DNA of 64,000 nt from Oscillatoria sp. FACHB-1406 (GCF_014698145.1 NZ_JACJSM010000010.1:1-64000); one strand, 5' to 3'; shown: positions 1 through 9,897, counted from the stretch's first letter. The notes: a model not told the origin generated them from the sequence alone. Numbers and translations: made by a program.

Positions 1-45
1 AGTCTCCAGGATTTTTTGACGAAACTCCGTCGAATAGGCTTTCAT
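1..45 (-). CDS. IS630-type transposase, N-terminal fragment (runs off the window)
   Basis: Fifteen codons are visible and read MKAYSTEFRQKILET. This resembles the start of the helix-turn-helix segment of IS630-type transposases, where MKAYS-x-x-(F/L)R-x-K is common. Such enzymes cut and rejoin DNA at the element ends through a DDE catalytic core, which lies outside the window. The assignment rests on this short stretch plus the nearby terminal repeat, so it is suggestive rather than proven. Confidence 0.5.
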   Translation of the reverse strand, partial: MKAYSTEFRQKILET

Positions 46-101
46 AATGGCATTTCTAACCTTCTCTTTGACTGTACCTCACTCACGTGAAAATTGCTAT
101 A
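1..101 (-). mobile_element. End of an IS630-family-like insertion element, cut by the window edge
   Basis: The minus strand carries the first codons of a transposase (start at 45), preceded by a likely terminal repeat at 71-101 that ends in GCTATA. The same terminal pattern (CTGTACCTC ... GCTATA) recurs at both ends of the small element at 20101-20205. IS630/Tc1-type elements insert at TA, which fits the TATA ends. Only the promoter-proximal end is in the window, so completeness cannot be judged. Confidence 0.6.
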
Positions 102-492
102 TCCATACTATTAATAAATTAGTCAGTGTTATGTTGCCGAACCCTGCGGTTTAGCACCTTTATAGGTTATTTTATCCCGCCTATTGCTGTTTAGTATCCT
201 TTTTTTTACAGAATTTTCACGCTCGTCATCGCCAATCTGTAGGCTGATGGGGCAAATTTCCGCGATCGCATTCCTCACTTTATTGTAACTCGAAGGAATT
301 TCGGCTCCTCCTTAGTGCTTCGGTATTGAAGAAATGTTTCGAGACTTTAAGAGTGGCGGCTATAATCTAGAATCAACCCCTTAGATCCCAATAAAAAACT
401 GTTCCGGTCGAAAATAAGGAAAATTGCCTCTAGCAGTCCGCCATTTTCCAGCCTAATCTAGGGTAAGCCGCACGAAAAGCCTAGAATTTGTC
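102..492. other. Intergenic stretch before the split-barrel gene
   Basis: AT-rich sequence with one HIP1-like octamer near 262. No credible open frame, RNA gene or clear terminator was seen. It presumably holds the promoter of the gene at 493, but I cannot point to a convincing -35/-10 pair. Confidence 0.4.
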
Positions 493-1164
493 ATGACTGA
501 AACAGACTCGCAATTGTTCGATAAAACCGATCGCAATACGGTTAAGAGACTTCCCCAGCGTAGCAGTTACGATCGCGAGCTTGCCTATCAAATCCTCGAT
601 GAAGGGCTAATCTGTCACGTTGGTTTTGCGATCGAGGGGCAACCTTTTGTTATTCCAACCGCTTACGGCAGAATCGGAGATAAAATCTACATTCACGGTT
701 CGCCCGCCAGTCGAATGCTTCGCTCGTTGCAAGGGGGTTTACCCGTCTGCTTGACTGTGACTTTATTAGATGGTTTAGTCCTTGCGAGATCGGCTTTTCA
801 CCATTCCATGAACTATCGGTCTGTTGTCATTTTTGGCAAGGCTGAAGTCGTATCGGAATTGCAAGAGAAGCTCATTGCGCTCAAAGCCTTTACAGAACAT
901 ATCGTTCCGCAACGGTGGGATGAAGTGCGATCGCCAAATCCTCAAGAACTCCAAGGAACTTTGGTGTTAGCATTACCCCTTAACGAAGCTTCGGTAAAAA
1001 TGAGAACGGGCGATCCGTTGGACGATAAAGAAGATTACAACTTACCCGCGTGGGCGGGTCAAATTCCTTTGGCATTAACGGCAAAAACGCCAATTCGAGA
1101 TAGCCAACTCCCCTTGGAAATTGCAACTCCAGATTATCTTTTAAGTTACACTAGAGGTTGTTAA
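493..1164 (+). CDS. Pyridoxamine 5'-phosphate oxidase-related flavin-binding split-barrel protein
   Basis: A 223-residue protein of the FMN-binding split-barrel superfamily, NimA-like/PNPOx-related subgroup. The N-terminal stretch around residues 15-60 has the usual pattern: a basic RSSYDRELAYQIL helix, then a strand with CHVGF and a QPFVIPTAYGR segment. A conserved IHGSPASRML loop near residue 75 likely contacts the flavin phosphate. A second conserved patch (HHSMNYRSVVIFGKAE) is near residue 110. Members are cytosolic and many have unknown substrates, so no reaction can be assigned. It is not PdxH itself, whose substrate-binding C-terminus differs. The ATG at 493 has no strong Shine-Dalgarno. 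The gene lies 37 bp upstream of the PHP gene in the same direction, so co-transcription is possible. Confidence 0.85.
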   Translation: MTETDSQLFDKTDRNTVKRLPQRSSYDRELAYQILDEGLICHVGFAIEGQPFVIPTAYGRIGDKIYIHGSPASRMLRSLQGGLPVCLTVTLLDGLVLARSAFHHSMNYRSVVIFGKAEVVSELQEKLIALKAFTEHIVPQRWDEVRSPNPQELQGTLVLALPLNEASVKMRTGDPLDDKEDYNLPAWAGQIPLALTAKTPIRDSQLPLEIATPDYLLSYTRGC

Positions 1165-1201
1165 ATCGAGCTATCTCGAACTTAAAACTAAGATCTGCCC
1201 C

Positions 1202-2044
1202 GTGTTAGAACTGCACTGCCATACGACCTTTTCCGACGGAACCCTGACCCCTACTGATTTAGTTCGCACTGCCCTCAATGCGGGCGTTCGCGCTTTGGCG
1301 ATTACCGACCACGATACGCTGTCGGGCTGGGAGGAAGCTTATGCAGCGGCGGCGGCGGATTTAGAAATCGTGCCGGGAGTCGAACTGAGTACGGTTCATA
1401 ACGATCGCTCCCTTCACGTTCTCGGATTTTACCCCAACCCGGAGAAGTTGGAGCCACCCCTGCGCGATCGCGTGGAAGGGAGAAAGCGCCGCGCCCAAAA
1501 AATGGCCGACCGCTTGGCTTCCCTCGGCTACCCCATCGAACTGCCCCAACTCGGCGAGGGGATGGCCCCCGGACGACCTCACATCGCCAAAGCCTTACTC
1601 AATGCCGGTCACGTCTCTTCAATGGAGGAAGCATTCGATCGCTGGTTGGGCGATAATGGCCCCGCTTATGTCTGCTACGAAAAGTTTTCTGCCGTCGATG
1701 GCGTTCGCTTATTGCGAGATTGCGACGCAGTGCCGGTTTGGGCGCATCCTTGTTTATTTCGCGGCGGCAGCGTCGAGGAGGTCTTACCGGAGTTGGTGGC
1801 GGCGGGCTTAATGGGGGTTGAGGTTTACCATCCCGCCCATAGTCCCAGCCAGGTTGACAAATTGAAAAAAATGTGCAGCGAGTATGGGTTGTTAATGACG
1901 GGAGGCAGCGACTACCACGGCCCTAACCCCGGTATTAGCGGTAAGGAAGAGACGAAACTCAATCAGTTGAAGTTACCGTTGGCGTTGTTGGAACCGTTGC
2001 AAGAGGCGGCGCGCGAGTTAGGAAGGGCTTCGCTGGGCGGCTAG
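1202..2044 (+). CDS. PHP-domain metal-dependent phosphoesterase
   Basis: A 280-residue TrpH/YciV-type PHP protein starting with GTG. The metal-binding signature is complete: HCH at residues 5-7 with an aspartate at 12, TDHD around residue 38, a glutamate in VPGVELS near 61, a histidine in WAHPC, and the terminal GGSDYHG motif with Asp and His. Known relatives hydrolyse phosphate from small molecules or oligonucleotides (for example 3',5'-nucleoside bisphosphates), but the substrate here is unknown. The GTG start is favoured because the first metal ligand follows four residues later, as usual in this family. Its 3' end overlaps convergent purN by 27 bp. Confidence 0.88.
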   Translation: MLELHCHTTFSDGTLTPTDLVRTALNAGVRALAITDHDTLSGWEEAYAAAAADLEIVPGVELSTVHNDRSLHVLGFYPNPEKLEPPLRDRVEGRKRRAQKMADRLASLGYPIELPQLGEGMAPGRPHIAKALLNAGHVSSMEEAFDRWLGDNGPAYVCYEKFSAVDGVRLLRDCDAVPVWAHPCLFRGGSVEEVLPELVAAGLMGVEVYHPAHSPSQVDKLKKMCSEYGLLMTGGSDYHGPNPGISGKEETKLNQLKLPLALLEPLQEAARELGRASLGG

Positions 2045-2665
2045 GGCGATCGCCAGCGGAAAGATGCGGTGTTCTTGCACCTGAACGCGGGCGTGCAGCG
2101 TTTCGGCGGTGTCGCCTTCGAGAACGGGAACGACGGCTTGGATGATAATTGCGCCGCTATCGACTTCGGGGGTGACGTAGTGGACGGTGCAACCGGCAAC
2201 TTTTACGCGCGCTGCGATCGCTTGTTCGATCGCGTGCAGTCCCCGAAAGCTCGGTAAAATACTGGGATGGATGTTGAGTAGGCGATCGGGGAACGCATCG
2301 ATGAGGACGGGCGTGACGATGCGCATCCATCCGGCTAAGATTGCCCAGTCTGCCCCGTATTCTGCTAGGGTTTGGATGATGGCGCGGTCTAAGTCTTCTC
2401 GCTTTTTGTAGTTGCGGTGGTTGAGAAGCACGGCGGGAATGCCGAATTGTTTGGCGCGTTCTGCTGCTTTAGCGCTGGGGTTGTTGTAGATGAGAACTTG
2501 GATTTTGGCGTTGAGTTCGCCGTTTTGAATCGATCGCGCGATCGCTTCAAAGTTACTCCCACTTCCCGATGCGAGTACGCCGAGTTTTAAGGTTTGCGTT
2601 TGAGGCAGTTCTTTTAAGGTTATTGAGGGGGAAATTAAGGCGGGCGATTCGGGGTTAGCGGTCAT
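2018..2665 (-). CDS. purN: Phosphoribosylglycinamide formyltransferase (GAR transformylase)
   Basis: A 215-residue PurN that transfers the formyl group of 10-formyltetrahydrofolate to GAR in de novo purine synthesis in the cytosol. The catalytic triad of the family is visible: Asn131 and His133 in NIHPSILPSF and Asp169 in VTPEVDSG. The N-terminal nucleotide-phosphate loop is ASGSGSNF (residues 32-39). About 25 N-terminal residues precede the conserved core, which is typical of cyanobacterial versions. The gene is convergent with the PHP gene and shares 27 bp at their 3' ends. No other purine gene is nearby. Confidence 0.95.
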   Translation of the reverse strand: MTANPESPALISPSITLKELPQTQTLKLGVLASGSGSNFEAIARSIQNGELNAKIQVLIYNNPSAKAAERAKQFGIPAVLLNHRNYKKREDLDRAIIQTLAEYGADWAILAGWMRIVTPVLIDAFPDRLLNIHPSILPSFRGLHAIEQAIAARVKVAGCTVHYVTPEVDSGAIIIQAVVPVLEGDTAETLHARVQVQEHRIFPLAIALAAQRSPS

Positions 2666-3248
2666 AGGTTAGAATGAGTTAAAACCTCGATTGTAGGGGA
2701 TTGGCAAGGGTTAAAAAAAGGAATTTTTTTTGAAATTTTGGGCTTTACTTTTTCTCAAAGTTTAGGTATTATATTTTTAATAATGGAGTGGTTGCGTTGT
2801 TCAAAAAGTGCCGATATTCCCATTTTCTAGATAATACCAAAAAGTCAAGCAAAAATCAACCAAAAAGCGCACAAAAAAGGCGATTTTTGTGAAGTGATTG
2901 TAACAAAAAATAGAGCTAAGCAAGACGAGCAAGACAGCGCAAGCTGCCAGTAAGAGCTTGCAATCATGATGAGTAACGAATTACATTTCGGCAAGCGTTC
3001 GACTGAAGTTCGACAGGCTCATACCAATTCTCCGAGTTCGGACGACACATCTTGAGGCTGAAACCCCTAATATATCTAGCTTTTTTAATTTTTAATTTTT
3101 AATTGGTATCACTTGCCGAAGTCTCAATGACCGCGAACTACGAATTACGAATTACGAATTACGAATTACATATTACGAATAGCGTTATAATTTTGATTCC
3201 TACAAGAAATCGGGTCTTTCCCGTCGAGCAACCATAAACAATCCGGTT
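2666..3248. other. Intergenic region between purN and leuC, repeat-rich
   Basis: 583 bp between divergent genes, so it should contain both promoters. It holds a T/A heptamer run at 3081-3104 (repeats of TTTTTAA) and a run of ACGAATT heptamers at 3140-3180. No ORF or RNA gene is supportable. No leader peptide or attenuator for leuC was recognised. Confidence 0.5.
3140..3180. repeat. Heptanucleotide tandem repeat (ACGAATT units)
   Basis: About five imperfect consecutive copies of ACGAATT. The reverse-complement unit ATTCGTA recurs at 20054-20090 and 22865-22900. Such short tandem heptamers are known from cyanobacterial genomes as STRR-type repeats. Confidence 0.75.
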
Positions 3249-4658
3249 ATGAGTAAAGGAACGCTGTTCGATAAAGTTTGGGACGCGCATACCGTCAGTA
3301 TCTTACCTTCAGGACAAACGCAACTATTCGTGGGCTTGCACCTCATCCACGAAGTCACCAGTCCTCAAGCCTTCTCCATGCTACGCGATCGCAGCCTCAC
3401 CGTACTATACCCCGATCGCACCGTAGCCACCGTCGATCATATCGTCCCCACCGACAACCAAGCGCGCCCCTTCGCCGACGACATGGCAGAAGAAATGATG
3501 CAAGCGCTCGAAACCAGCACCAAAAACCACAGCCTGCGCTTTTATAACATCGGTTCCGGCAGTCAAGGCATCGTCCACGTCATCGCCCCCGAACTCGGAC
3601 TCACCCAACCCGGAATGACCGTTGCCTGCGGCGACTCCCACACCTCCACCCACGGCGCATTCGGCGCAATCGCCTTCGGGATTGGGACTTCCCAAGTCCG
3701 CGACGTTCTCGCCTCCCAAACCCTCGCCCTCGCCAAACTCAAAGTCCGCCGCGTCGAAGTCAACGGCACTCTCCCCCCCGGCGTATATGCCAAAGATGTC
3801 ATCCTCCACATCATCCGTCACCTCGGCGTGAAAGGCGGAGTCGGTTACGCCTACGAATTTGCAGGCAGCGCCATCGAAGCCATGTCAATGGAAGAACGGA
3901 TGACGATTTGCAACATGGCGATTGAAGGCGGCGCGCGTTGCGGTTACATCAACCCCGATGCCATTACTTACGACTACCTGAAAGGACGCGACTTTGCCCC
4001 CAGCGGGGAAGATTGGGATAAAGCCGTCGCTTGGTGGGAAAGCTTGCGCAGCGATCGCGATGCCGAATACGATGACGTTATAATCTTCAACGCCGCCGAC
4101 ATCCCCCCGACCGTCACTTGGGGCATCACGCCGGGACAGGGAATTGGGGTGAATGAAAGCATTCCCGTATTAGAAAGCTTAACCGAAGACGATCGCGCGA
4201 TCGCCTCCGAAGCCTACCAATACATGAAACTCTCCCCCGGAAGCCCCATCCAAGGCACGCAAATCGACGTTTGCTTCGTCGGCAGTTGCACCAACGGACG
4301 CATCAGCGACTTGCGCGAAGCCGCCAAATTCGCCAAAGGTCGTCACGTCGCCAACGGAGTCAAAGCCTTCATCGTCCCCGGTTCCGAGCGCGTCAAACAG
4401 CAAGCCGAAGCCGAAGGACTGCATCGCATCTTCACCGAAGCAGGCTTTGAATGGCGTGAAGCCGGGTGTTCCATGTGCCTCGCCATGAACCCCGACAAAC
4501 TCCAAGGCGACCAAATCAGCGCCTCTTCCTCCAACCGCAACTTTAAAGGACGGCAGGGTTCTTCTACCGGGCGTACCCTGTTGATGAGTCCGGCGATGGT
4601 GGTTGCAGCAGCGGTGAACGGTAAAGTAACCGACGTGCGGGAGTTAATAGAAGCCTGA
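3249..4658 (+). CDS. leuC: 3-isopropylmalate dehydratase, large subunit
   Basis: A 469-residue LeuC of the aconitase family. With LeuD it isomerises 2-isopropylmalate to 3-isopropylmalate in leucine biosynthesis. The three 4Fe-4S ligand cysteines are present at Cys347 (GSCTNGR), Cys407 and Cys410 ([12 protein letters not shown]), and the substrate-binding [13 protein letters not shown] stretch lies near residue 130. Length and motif positions match bacterial LeuC closely. The small subunit leuD does not follow: 137 bp downstream the next gene is an unrelated secreted protein, so leuD must lie elsewhere. Confidence 0.97.
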   Translation: MSKGTLFDKVWDAHTVSILPSGQTQLFVGLHLIHEVTSPQAFSMLRDRSLTVLYPDRTVATVDHIVPTDNQARPFADDMAEEMMQALETSTKNHSLRFYNIGSGSQGIVHVIAPELGLTQPGMTVACGDSHTSTHGAFGAIAFGIGTSQVRDVLASQTLALAKLKVRRVEVNGTLPPGVYAKDVILHIIRHLGVKGGVGYAYEFAGSAIEAMSMEERMTICNMAIEGGARCGYINPDAITYDYLKGRDFAPSGEDWDKAVAWWESLRSDRDAEYDDVIIFNAADIPPTVTWGITPGQGIGVNESIPVLESLTEDDRAIASEAYQYMKLSPGSPIQGTQIDVCFVGSCTNGRISDLREAAKFAKGRHVANGVKAFIVPGSERVKQQAEAEGLHRIFTEAGFEWREAGCSMCLAMNPDKLQGDQISASSSNRNFKGRQGSSTGRTLLMSPAMVVAAAVNGKVTDVRELIEA

Positions 4659-4795
4659 ACTGCTGGGGGTGGAGGCGTGCGAGAGAATGGAGACCGACAT
4701 TTCGATTTGTAAAGTTTAGGTCGATGCTGCGTAAAAATGGCCGCGATCGCCAGAGATACTCATAGCACCTATCATCAGTATCTCCGTAGCAGCCC

Positions 4796-7700
4796 ATGAA
4801 ACGCGGCAACCTGCATCTCCTCGCTCTCCTTCTCCTTCTGCACCCCTTTAGCACCAACCGTGCTACCGCCCAACTCACCCCCGATAACACCCTCGGTGCC
4901 GAAAACTCCATCGTCACCCCCGAAGCAACCCGCCAACTCATCCAAGGCGGAACGACGCGCGGTAGCAATCTCTTTCACAGCTTCACCGACTTCAACGTTG
5001 GCGAAAATCAGCGCGTCTACTTCGCCAACCCCACCGACATTACCAACATCCTCACCCGCGTCACCGGAAACAACCTTTCTAACATCCTCGGTACATTAGG
5101 CGTAGACGGTGCAGCGAACCTCTTCCTACTCAACCCCAACGGCATTATCTTCGGCCCCAACGCCCAACTCGATATACGCGGTTCCTTCGTCGCTACGACT
5201 GCCGACAGTATTTTATTCGATAACAACGTTGCATTTAGCGCCAGCGACCCGCAAGCCCCGCCCTTACTCACCATTAACGTCCCCATTGGATTGCAGTACG
5301 GCAGCAACTCCACCGCCACAATTAGCGATCGTGGCAGCTTATCGGCAGGCGGAAATTTAAAACTCGGTGCAGCAAACTTAGACTTACAAGGACAATTGCA
5401 AGCCGGGGGAGATTTAACCTTACAAGCTACCGATACCATAACAATTCGAGATAGCGAAACCAGCCCCTTTATCGCCGCCGCCAACGGACAATTATTAGTG
5501 CAAGGGAACGAGAAAGTCGATATTTTTGCGCTCAATCATCCTGATAGTGGCTTGTATTCCGGAGGCGATATGGTGTTTCGTTCTGCCAATGCGGTTGGGG
5601 GCGACGCGCATTATCAGAGTGGAGGCAATTTTCGGATTGAAGATTTGCAGGGAAAGTTGGGAGGTTTATACAGTCCTTATGACCCGATTATTCTAACAAA
5701 AGAAGATGTCTATATAAGTGACTATGTAGGGTCTTCTCTGCATATTTTAGCGGGGGGAAGAGTCAAAATCGGAAACGTCACAATTACGGAAGCAGATCCA
5801 TCGAGTTTCACAATTTACCCCGGTCATCCCGACCCTGAAATTTCCAAGCTAGCTTCAGTCTCTTTGCCTGATGGAACAACGCAAATTATTGATGGCAGAA
5901 ATCGTCCTACTCTTGATATTCGTGCGGGCATAAATCATCTAACTATTAATGATATCTCGAATAGCACTATTAATCCCAAATTAGATAGAGCCTTTAATGC
6001 AGATTCAAACGTTACACCTCCACCCGACCCATCAGGAGTTGGAAATTTAGATCAAAGATTTACCCCAGAGATTCCAGTGGACAAACGCTCATATGTTGAG
6101 ATAGGTTCAATCCAAGTAATGGACAAAAACGGTCTTGTTTTCATTAGCAATAATAGTAGGCTTGCGCCTGTATTACCTAATAATAATATTCAAATAAATG
6201 GTACTATTACAACGCAAGGCGACAAAAATAGCGACATTATTATCGATAGTCGAGATCGAATAATATTTACTGGAGATGGAACACAACTTAATACAGGAAA
6301 TATAAAATTATTTTCAACTGGTGGTATACGTGCATTCAATGATGTCAGTTTTGTGGCGAGTGGGAGTGCAACATTAAATGGCAATCTCGATACGAGTTCT
6401 CAAGTGTCAAAAGGGCGAAATGTTCAGATCGATACAGGAGAAAGCTTGACTATCAATGGTAATTTAAATACAAGCTCAAAAGCAGGAAGTGCAGGAAGCA
6501 TTAATTTAGAAAGCGATCGAAATGTTATTCTAAGCGGAAACTTATACGCTCGTTCTTCACAGAGTTATGGTGGTGACATAAAAATTGAAGCTAATAATGA
6601 CATTTTCATCAATAGCGATAATAAAAGTATTGATTCTTCTTCATCAGCTTCTAATGCTGGAGCAATTGATATTTTCTCGAGATTGGGTAACATTACGATA
6701 GATAATAGTCAGCTTTCTGCTGAAGGATTTACTACAGCAAGTGGAAACACAATCACTTTGACAGCAGAACTTGGAAAAATCGATCTTCTTAATGGTTCTC
6801 GCATATCTGCCAGCACTTATGGAATAGGCAATGCAGGGAAAGTATCTTTAACAGCTTTAGAAACTATTGGCATTGATAATAGCCAAGTTTTGAGTTCATC
6901 ATTATCTTCTTCTTCTGGTCAGGCGGGAGATATCGAAATTAACGTCACAGCAGGTACTCTTACCCTCCGTAATGAAGCAGGCATATATACCAGCACTGAA
7001 AGTTCAGGAGACGCGGGAAATATCTCGATTTATTCCAGACAATTTAACCTTGAAGAGCGAGCGAGACTATCGGCAAATACTAATCATGATGGCAACGCAG
7101 GAAAAATCAACATCCATTCCTCTGAATCGGTCAATCTTGATAGAGGTTTTGTTTTTGTAAATTCTTTTGATAATGGCTTGGGCAATGCAGGACAATTAAC
7201 AATTAACACTGAAAACTTAACAGTGAAACAAGGTTCTATTATTTCTGCTGCTAGTGATAGTCTGGGATTAGGCGGCGATATTCATCTAAACGTGCCTAAT
7301 GGAACTGTTAATTTTGTTGGTAATGATTTTATATCTTTATCACCTACCAATGAAATCACTCCGACAGCTTTGGCAGTAGGTTCTTTTGGAAATGGTGCTG
7401 CTGGGAGTTTGACAGTTGATGCTAAAAACTTCATCGTTCAGAATGGAGCTTTAATCTATGGCTCCGCTAATCGGGCTTCCGGAGGTAATGCTGCTAATAT
7501 CACGATCGCAGCATCAGAATCCGTGCAAATTTTGGGGACTACACCAAACGGTCAACTTCCTAGTAGTTTATCATCAGATACATTCGGTGCTGGCAATGCC
7601 GGAAACTTAATAATTTCTACTCCGAATTTACTGGTTCGCGACGGAGGTAGGATTTCTGCGGGAACGACTGGAACGGGAAGTGCAGGTACTTTAAATATTA

Positions 7701-8812
7701 CGGGTGCAAACCTAGTTGAAGTTACAGGTACTTCTCTTGACGCTCAGCGCTCAAGCCAGTTACTTTTTAACTCTTTTGGGTCAGGAAATGCGGGAGAGTT
7801 AAAAATAGAAACGCGACAATTACTTTTGCAAAATGGTGGTCGAATTATAGGTACAACAGGAGGAAGCGGTCAAGGAGGTATTATCGATGTCAATGCCACT
7901 GAGTCGATAAGTATTTCTGGGACATCAGGAAACTTTGCCAGCGGTTTAATCTTCGATAGCAACGGTTCGGGAAATGCGCGAGGGATTCGCCTGCAAACTG
8001 CTGGTGATTTAGCCGTGAAAAATGGCGGTCAAATAACCGTGAGCGGTACGGGGGCGGGCGTGTCGGGAGATTTAGATATTGCGGCGCGCAACATCTTTTT
8101 AACCAACCAAGGACAGCTTTCTGCTTCGACACGGGCGGCGCAAGGTGGGAATATCCGACTCCAAGCGAGCAAAAATCTGATTCTCAGACACAACAGCGAA
8201 ATCACCGCAGAAGCATTTGGCGCTAGTACGGGGGGAAATATCCATATGGATGTTGGCGGCGTAATTAGTGCTGTATTATCGGAAAACAGCGATATTGTTG
8301 CGAGTTCGGAGTCCGGTCAAGGGGGAAAAATCTATTCGGATGCTCCCGCTTTGGGTTTTCGCCAGTACAACGGTCGCCGCACCCCAGAAAGCGATTTTAC
8401 TGCGATTTCCGAACAAGGAGGGCCGGATTTGTCGGGAACGGTGGTTGTCACGCGCAACGTACCGCCCCTCGTCGAACTGCCCAATCGTTTCGCTCCTCCA
8501 CCGCTGAACGAAGGTTGCGATGGAGGTCAGACGAAGGAAAATTCTCGTTCTGGACGTGCTGCCTTATACATTCCGGGGCGCGGCGGATTGCCTCCCCAGC
8601 CCACAGATATGTTAGGTAGCACGACAGTGGAAATTCCTTGGCTGATGTCAGAGGAGAACGAACCAACGGCTTCATCGCCAGAATTGGTGGAAGCGACGGG
8701 ATGGGAAAAGTTGCCGAACGGAAGGATTCGTTTAACGGCCCCTGATTCTGAAAAGTTGGGAAATTTACCGTTGGCTTGTCGGTCTAGAGAAGAAGAATCG
8801 AAGAATCGTTAA
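4796..8812 (+). CDS. Two-partner-secretion exoprotein with filamentous-haemagglutinin N-terminal domain
   Basis: A 1338-residue predicted exported protein. A signal peptide (MKRGNLHLLALLLLLHPF, cleaved near ATAQ at residue 26) is followed by the TPS/haemagglutination-activity domain to about residue 150, including the hallmark NPNGIIFGPNAQ motif. The rest consists of many short beta-helix-type repeats with recurring G-N-A-G (GSGNAGEL-like) turns and Asn/Ser/Thr-rich strands. A short non-repeat tail follows with GLPPQP and WLMSEE segments seen in cyanobacterial members. Such TpsA proteins are exported by a TpsB/Omp85-like pore, which is not in this window. The role is probably adhesion or a surface structure, but this is inference. 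A 22-bp palindrome directly downstream probably ends the transcript. Confidence 0.88.
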   Translation: MKRGNLHLLALLLLLHPFSTNRATAQLTPDNTLGAENSIVTPEATRQLIQGGTTRGSNLFHSFTDFNVGENQRVYFANPTDITNILTRVTGNNLSNILGTLGVDGAANLFLLNPNGIIFGPNAQLDIRGSFVATTADSILFDNNVAFSASDPQAPPLLTINVPIGLQYGSNSTATISDRGSLSAGGNLKLGAANLDLQGQLQAGGDLTLQATDTITIRDSETSPFIAAANGQLLVQGNEKVDIFALNHPDSGLYSGGDMVFRSANAVGGDAHYQSGGNFRIEDLQGKLGGLYSPYDPIILTKEDVYISDYVGSSLHILAGGRVKIGNVTITEADPSSFTIYPGHPDPEISKLASVSLPDGTTQIIDGRNRPTLDIRAGINHLTINDISNSTINPKLDRAFNADSNVTPPPDPSGVGNLDQRFTPEIPVDKRSYVEIGSIQVMDKNGLVFISNNSRLAPVLPNNNIQINGTITTQGDKNSDIIIDSRDRIIFTGDGTQLNTGNIKLFSTGGIRAFNDVSFVASGSATLNGNLDTSSQVSKGRNVQIDTGESLTINGNLNTSSKAGSAGSINLESDRNVILSGNLYARSSQSYGGDIKIEANNDIFINSDNKSIDSSSSASNAGAIDIFSRLGNITIDNSQLSAEGFTTASGNTITLTAELGKIDLLNGSRISASTYGIGNAGKVSLTALETIGIDNSQVLSSSLSSSSGQAGDIEINVTAGTLTLRNEAGIYTSTESSGDAGNISIYSRQFNLEERARLSANTNHDGNAGKINIHSSESVNLDRGFVFVNSFDNGLGNAGQLTINTENLTVKQGSIISAASDSLGLGGDIHLNVPNGTVNFVGNDFISLSPTNEITPTALAVGSFGNGAAGSLTVDAKNFIVQNGALIYGSANRASGGNAANITIAASESVQILGTTPNGQLPSSLSSDTFGAGNAGNLIISTPNLLVRDGGRISAGTTGTGSAGTLNITGANLVEVTGTSLDAQRSSQLLFNSFGSGNAGELKIETRQLLLQNGGRIIGTTGGSGQGGIIDVNATESISISGTSGNFASGLIFDSNGSGNARGIRLQTAGDLAVKNGGQITVSGTGAGVSGDLDIAARNIFLTNQGQLSASTRAAQGGNIRLQASKNLILRHNSEITAEAFGASTGGNIHMDVGGVISAVLSENSDIVASSESGQGGKIYSDAPALGFRQYNGRRTPESDFTAISEQGGPDLSGTVVVTRNVPPLVELPNRFAPPPLNEGCDGGQTKENSRSGRAALYIPGRGGLPPQPTDMLGSTTVEIPWLMSEENEPTASSPELVEATGWEKLPNGRIRLTAPDSEKLGNLPLACRSREEESKNR

Positions 8813-8829
8813 AGAATGTCAATCCTGTA

Positions 8830-8851
8830 GGGGCGTTATATATAACGCCCC
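8830..8851. terminator. Perfect 22-bp palindrome downstream of the FHA-like gene
   Basis: GGGGCGTTATA is followed immediately by its own reverse complement, 18 bp after the stop codon. It can form a strong hairpin without a long T-run, so it may be a terminator or an intergenic palindromic repeat. Confidence 0.5.
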
Positions 8852-8856
8852 GATGG

Positions 8857-9030
8857 GGAAATGCGTAGGGTGCGTTAGGCGCGAGTTGAATTTTCAGGGG
8901 AAGGAGTTGATTTTTTGATTGCGCCGTAACGCACCAAAAACTTAAATTGGTGCGTTACGCTTCGCGCTCCACACCCTACAGTTGAAGAATTCATTACCCA
9001 ATTTTGCCATCTCTAGCGAAAATCCTGGTA
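8857..9030. repeat. Palindromic intergenic repeat unit, copy A
   Basis: A 174-bp unit running from GGAAATGCGTAGGGTGCG to AAAATCCTGGTA. It contains nested inverted repeats: an outer GTAGGGTG...CACCCTAC pair and an inner 12-bp perfect arm, CGTAACGCACCA (8925-8936) with its complement (8948-8959). The tail duplicates the last codons of the Uma2 pseudogene that ends copy B. Confidence 0.8.
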
Positions 9031-9206
9031 GGAAATGCGTAGGGTGCGTTAGGCGCGAGTTGAATTTTAACCGAAGGAGTTGATTTTTTGATTGCGCCGT
9101 AACGCACCAATTTAAGCCTTTGGTGCGTTACGCTTCGCGCTCCACACCCTACAGTTGAAAAATTCATTACCAAATTTTTGTTATCCTCAGCGAAAATCCT
9201 GGTAGT
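9031..9206. repeat. Palindromic intergenic repeat unit, copy B
   Basis: A direct tandem repeat of copy A with only scattered differences, mainly in the loops. Its right part overlaps the 3' end of the Uma2 pseudogene (stop at 9167), which shows that copy A arose by a tandem duplication that included the gene end. Confidence 0.8.
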
Positions 9207-9784
9207 TCCGGTTCGCAGCTAACGGATTCTGGATTGTCCAAAATTTCGGGTTCTCGGTCAGTTCGATAAGTATGAACTGTACGATTTTTGCGATCGATTA
9301 ATAACCCCAACCGTACCCCGTTGGCGATATATTCCTCCATTTTTTCTTTGAGACTTGCCAACGTATCGCTGCTAGAGCGCAATTCTACTACAAAATCCGG
9401 CGCGATCGGTGCGAAAGAGGCTTGTTGTTCTGGGGTTCAAGCATTCCAGCGATCGCGCCGAATCCAGGCCGTATTGGGCGAGCGAATCGCACCATTCGCC
9501 AAGGTGAAACCCGCACTGGAATCAAATGCTTCTCCAGTTGCATCGGCTTCCGACCACACAAAAAGCTGCCCAAAAACCCTACCATTACGGTTTCCTGTAT
9601 CAGAAAATACCGGAGCCATAACAATAATTTCTCCCCGGGCATTCCGTTCGATTCGCAACTCAGGATTCGTTCGACAAAAATCATAGAACTGCCGATCGCT
9701 CATCTCCGACATTGGAGTCAGCGAAGAAAGATCGATCGGCAATGAGATTTGCTCTGATTTGACCAAAAGGCTAGTCATTGGCAA
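9167..9784 (-). pseudogene. Uma2 family (DUF820) endonuclease-like gene interrupted by one in-frame stop
   Basis: Read on the minus strand from the ATG at 9784, the frame is continuous to 9167 (206 codons including the stop) except for a single TGA at 9437-9439, codon 116. Upstream of it the protein has typical Uma2 features: a MSDRQFYDFCRTNPELRIERNA start, GEIIVMAP, and WIRRDRWNA. Immediately after the stop it continues TPEQQASFAPIAPDFVVELRS and later KMEEYIANGVRLGLLIDRKNRTV. Both are diagnostic of Uma2, a PD-(D/E)xK-fold family abundant in cyanobacteria with unknown cellular role. The usual residue at the stop is Leu, so TTA to TGA is a one-base change. Length matches intact members, so this is a recent pseudogene or a sequencing error. 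Confidence 0.88.
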
Positions 9785-9897
9785 TCTAGCTCTATTGAAT
9801 AAAGTCTGTTCTGATTATAGCGAAGAGCTTTAAAAAAAGGATGTAGGGATGCTTTGGGAAAACCCCTTACCGGCTAGCGCTGGACAAGTACGAAAGT

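Noticed and set aside
3405-3821. 138-codon frame opposite leuC
   Set aside because: Gly/Asp/Val-rich antisense shadow of a strongly conserved gene.
9288-9686. 132-codon plus-strand frame across the Uma2 pseudogene
   Set aside because: Antisense to a clearly recognisable Uma2 reading frame.
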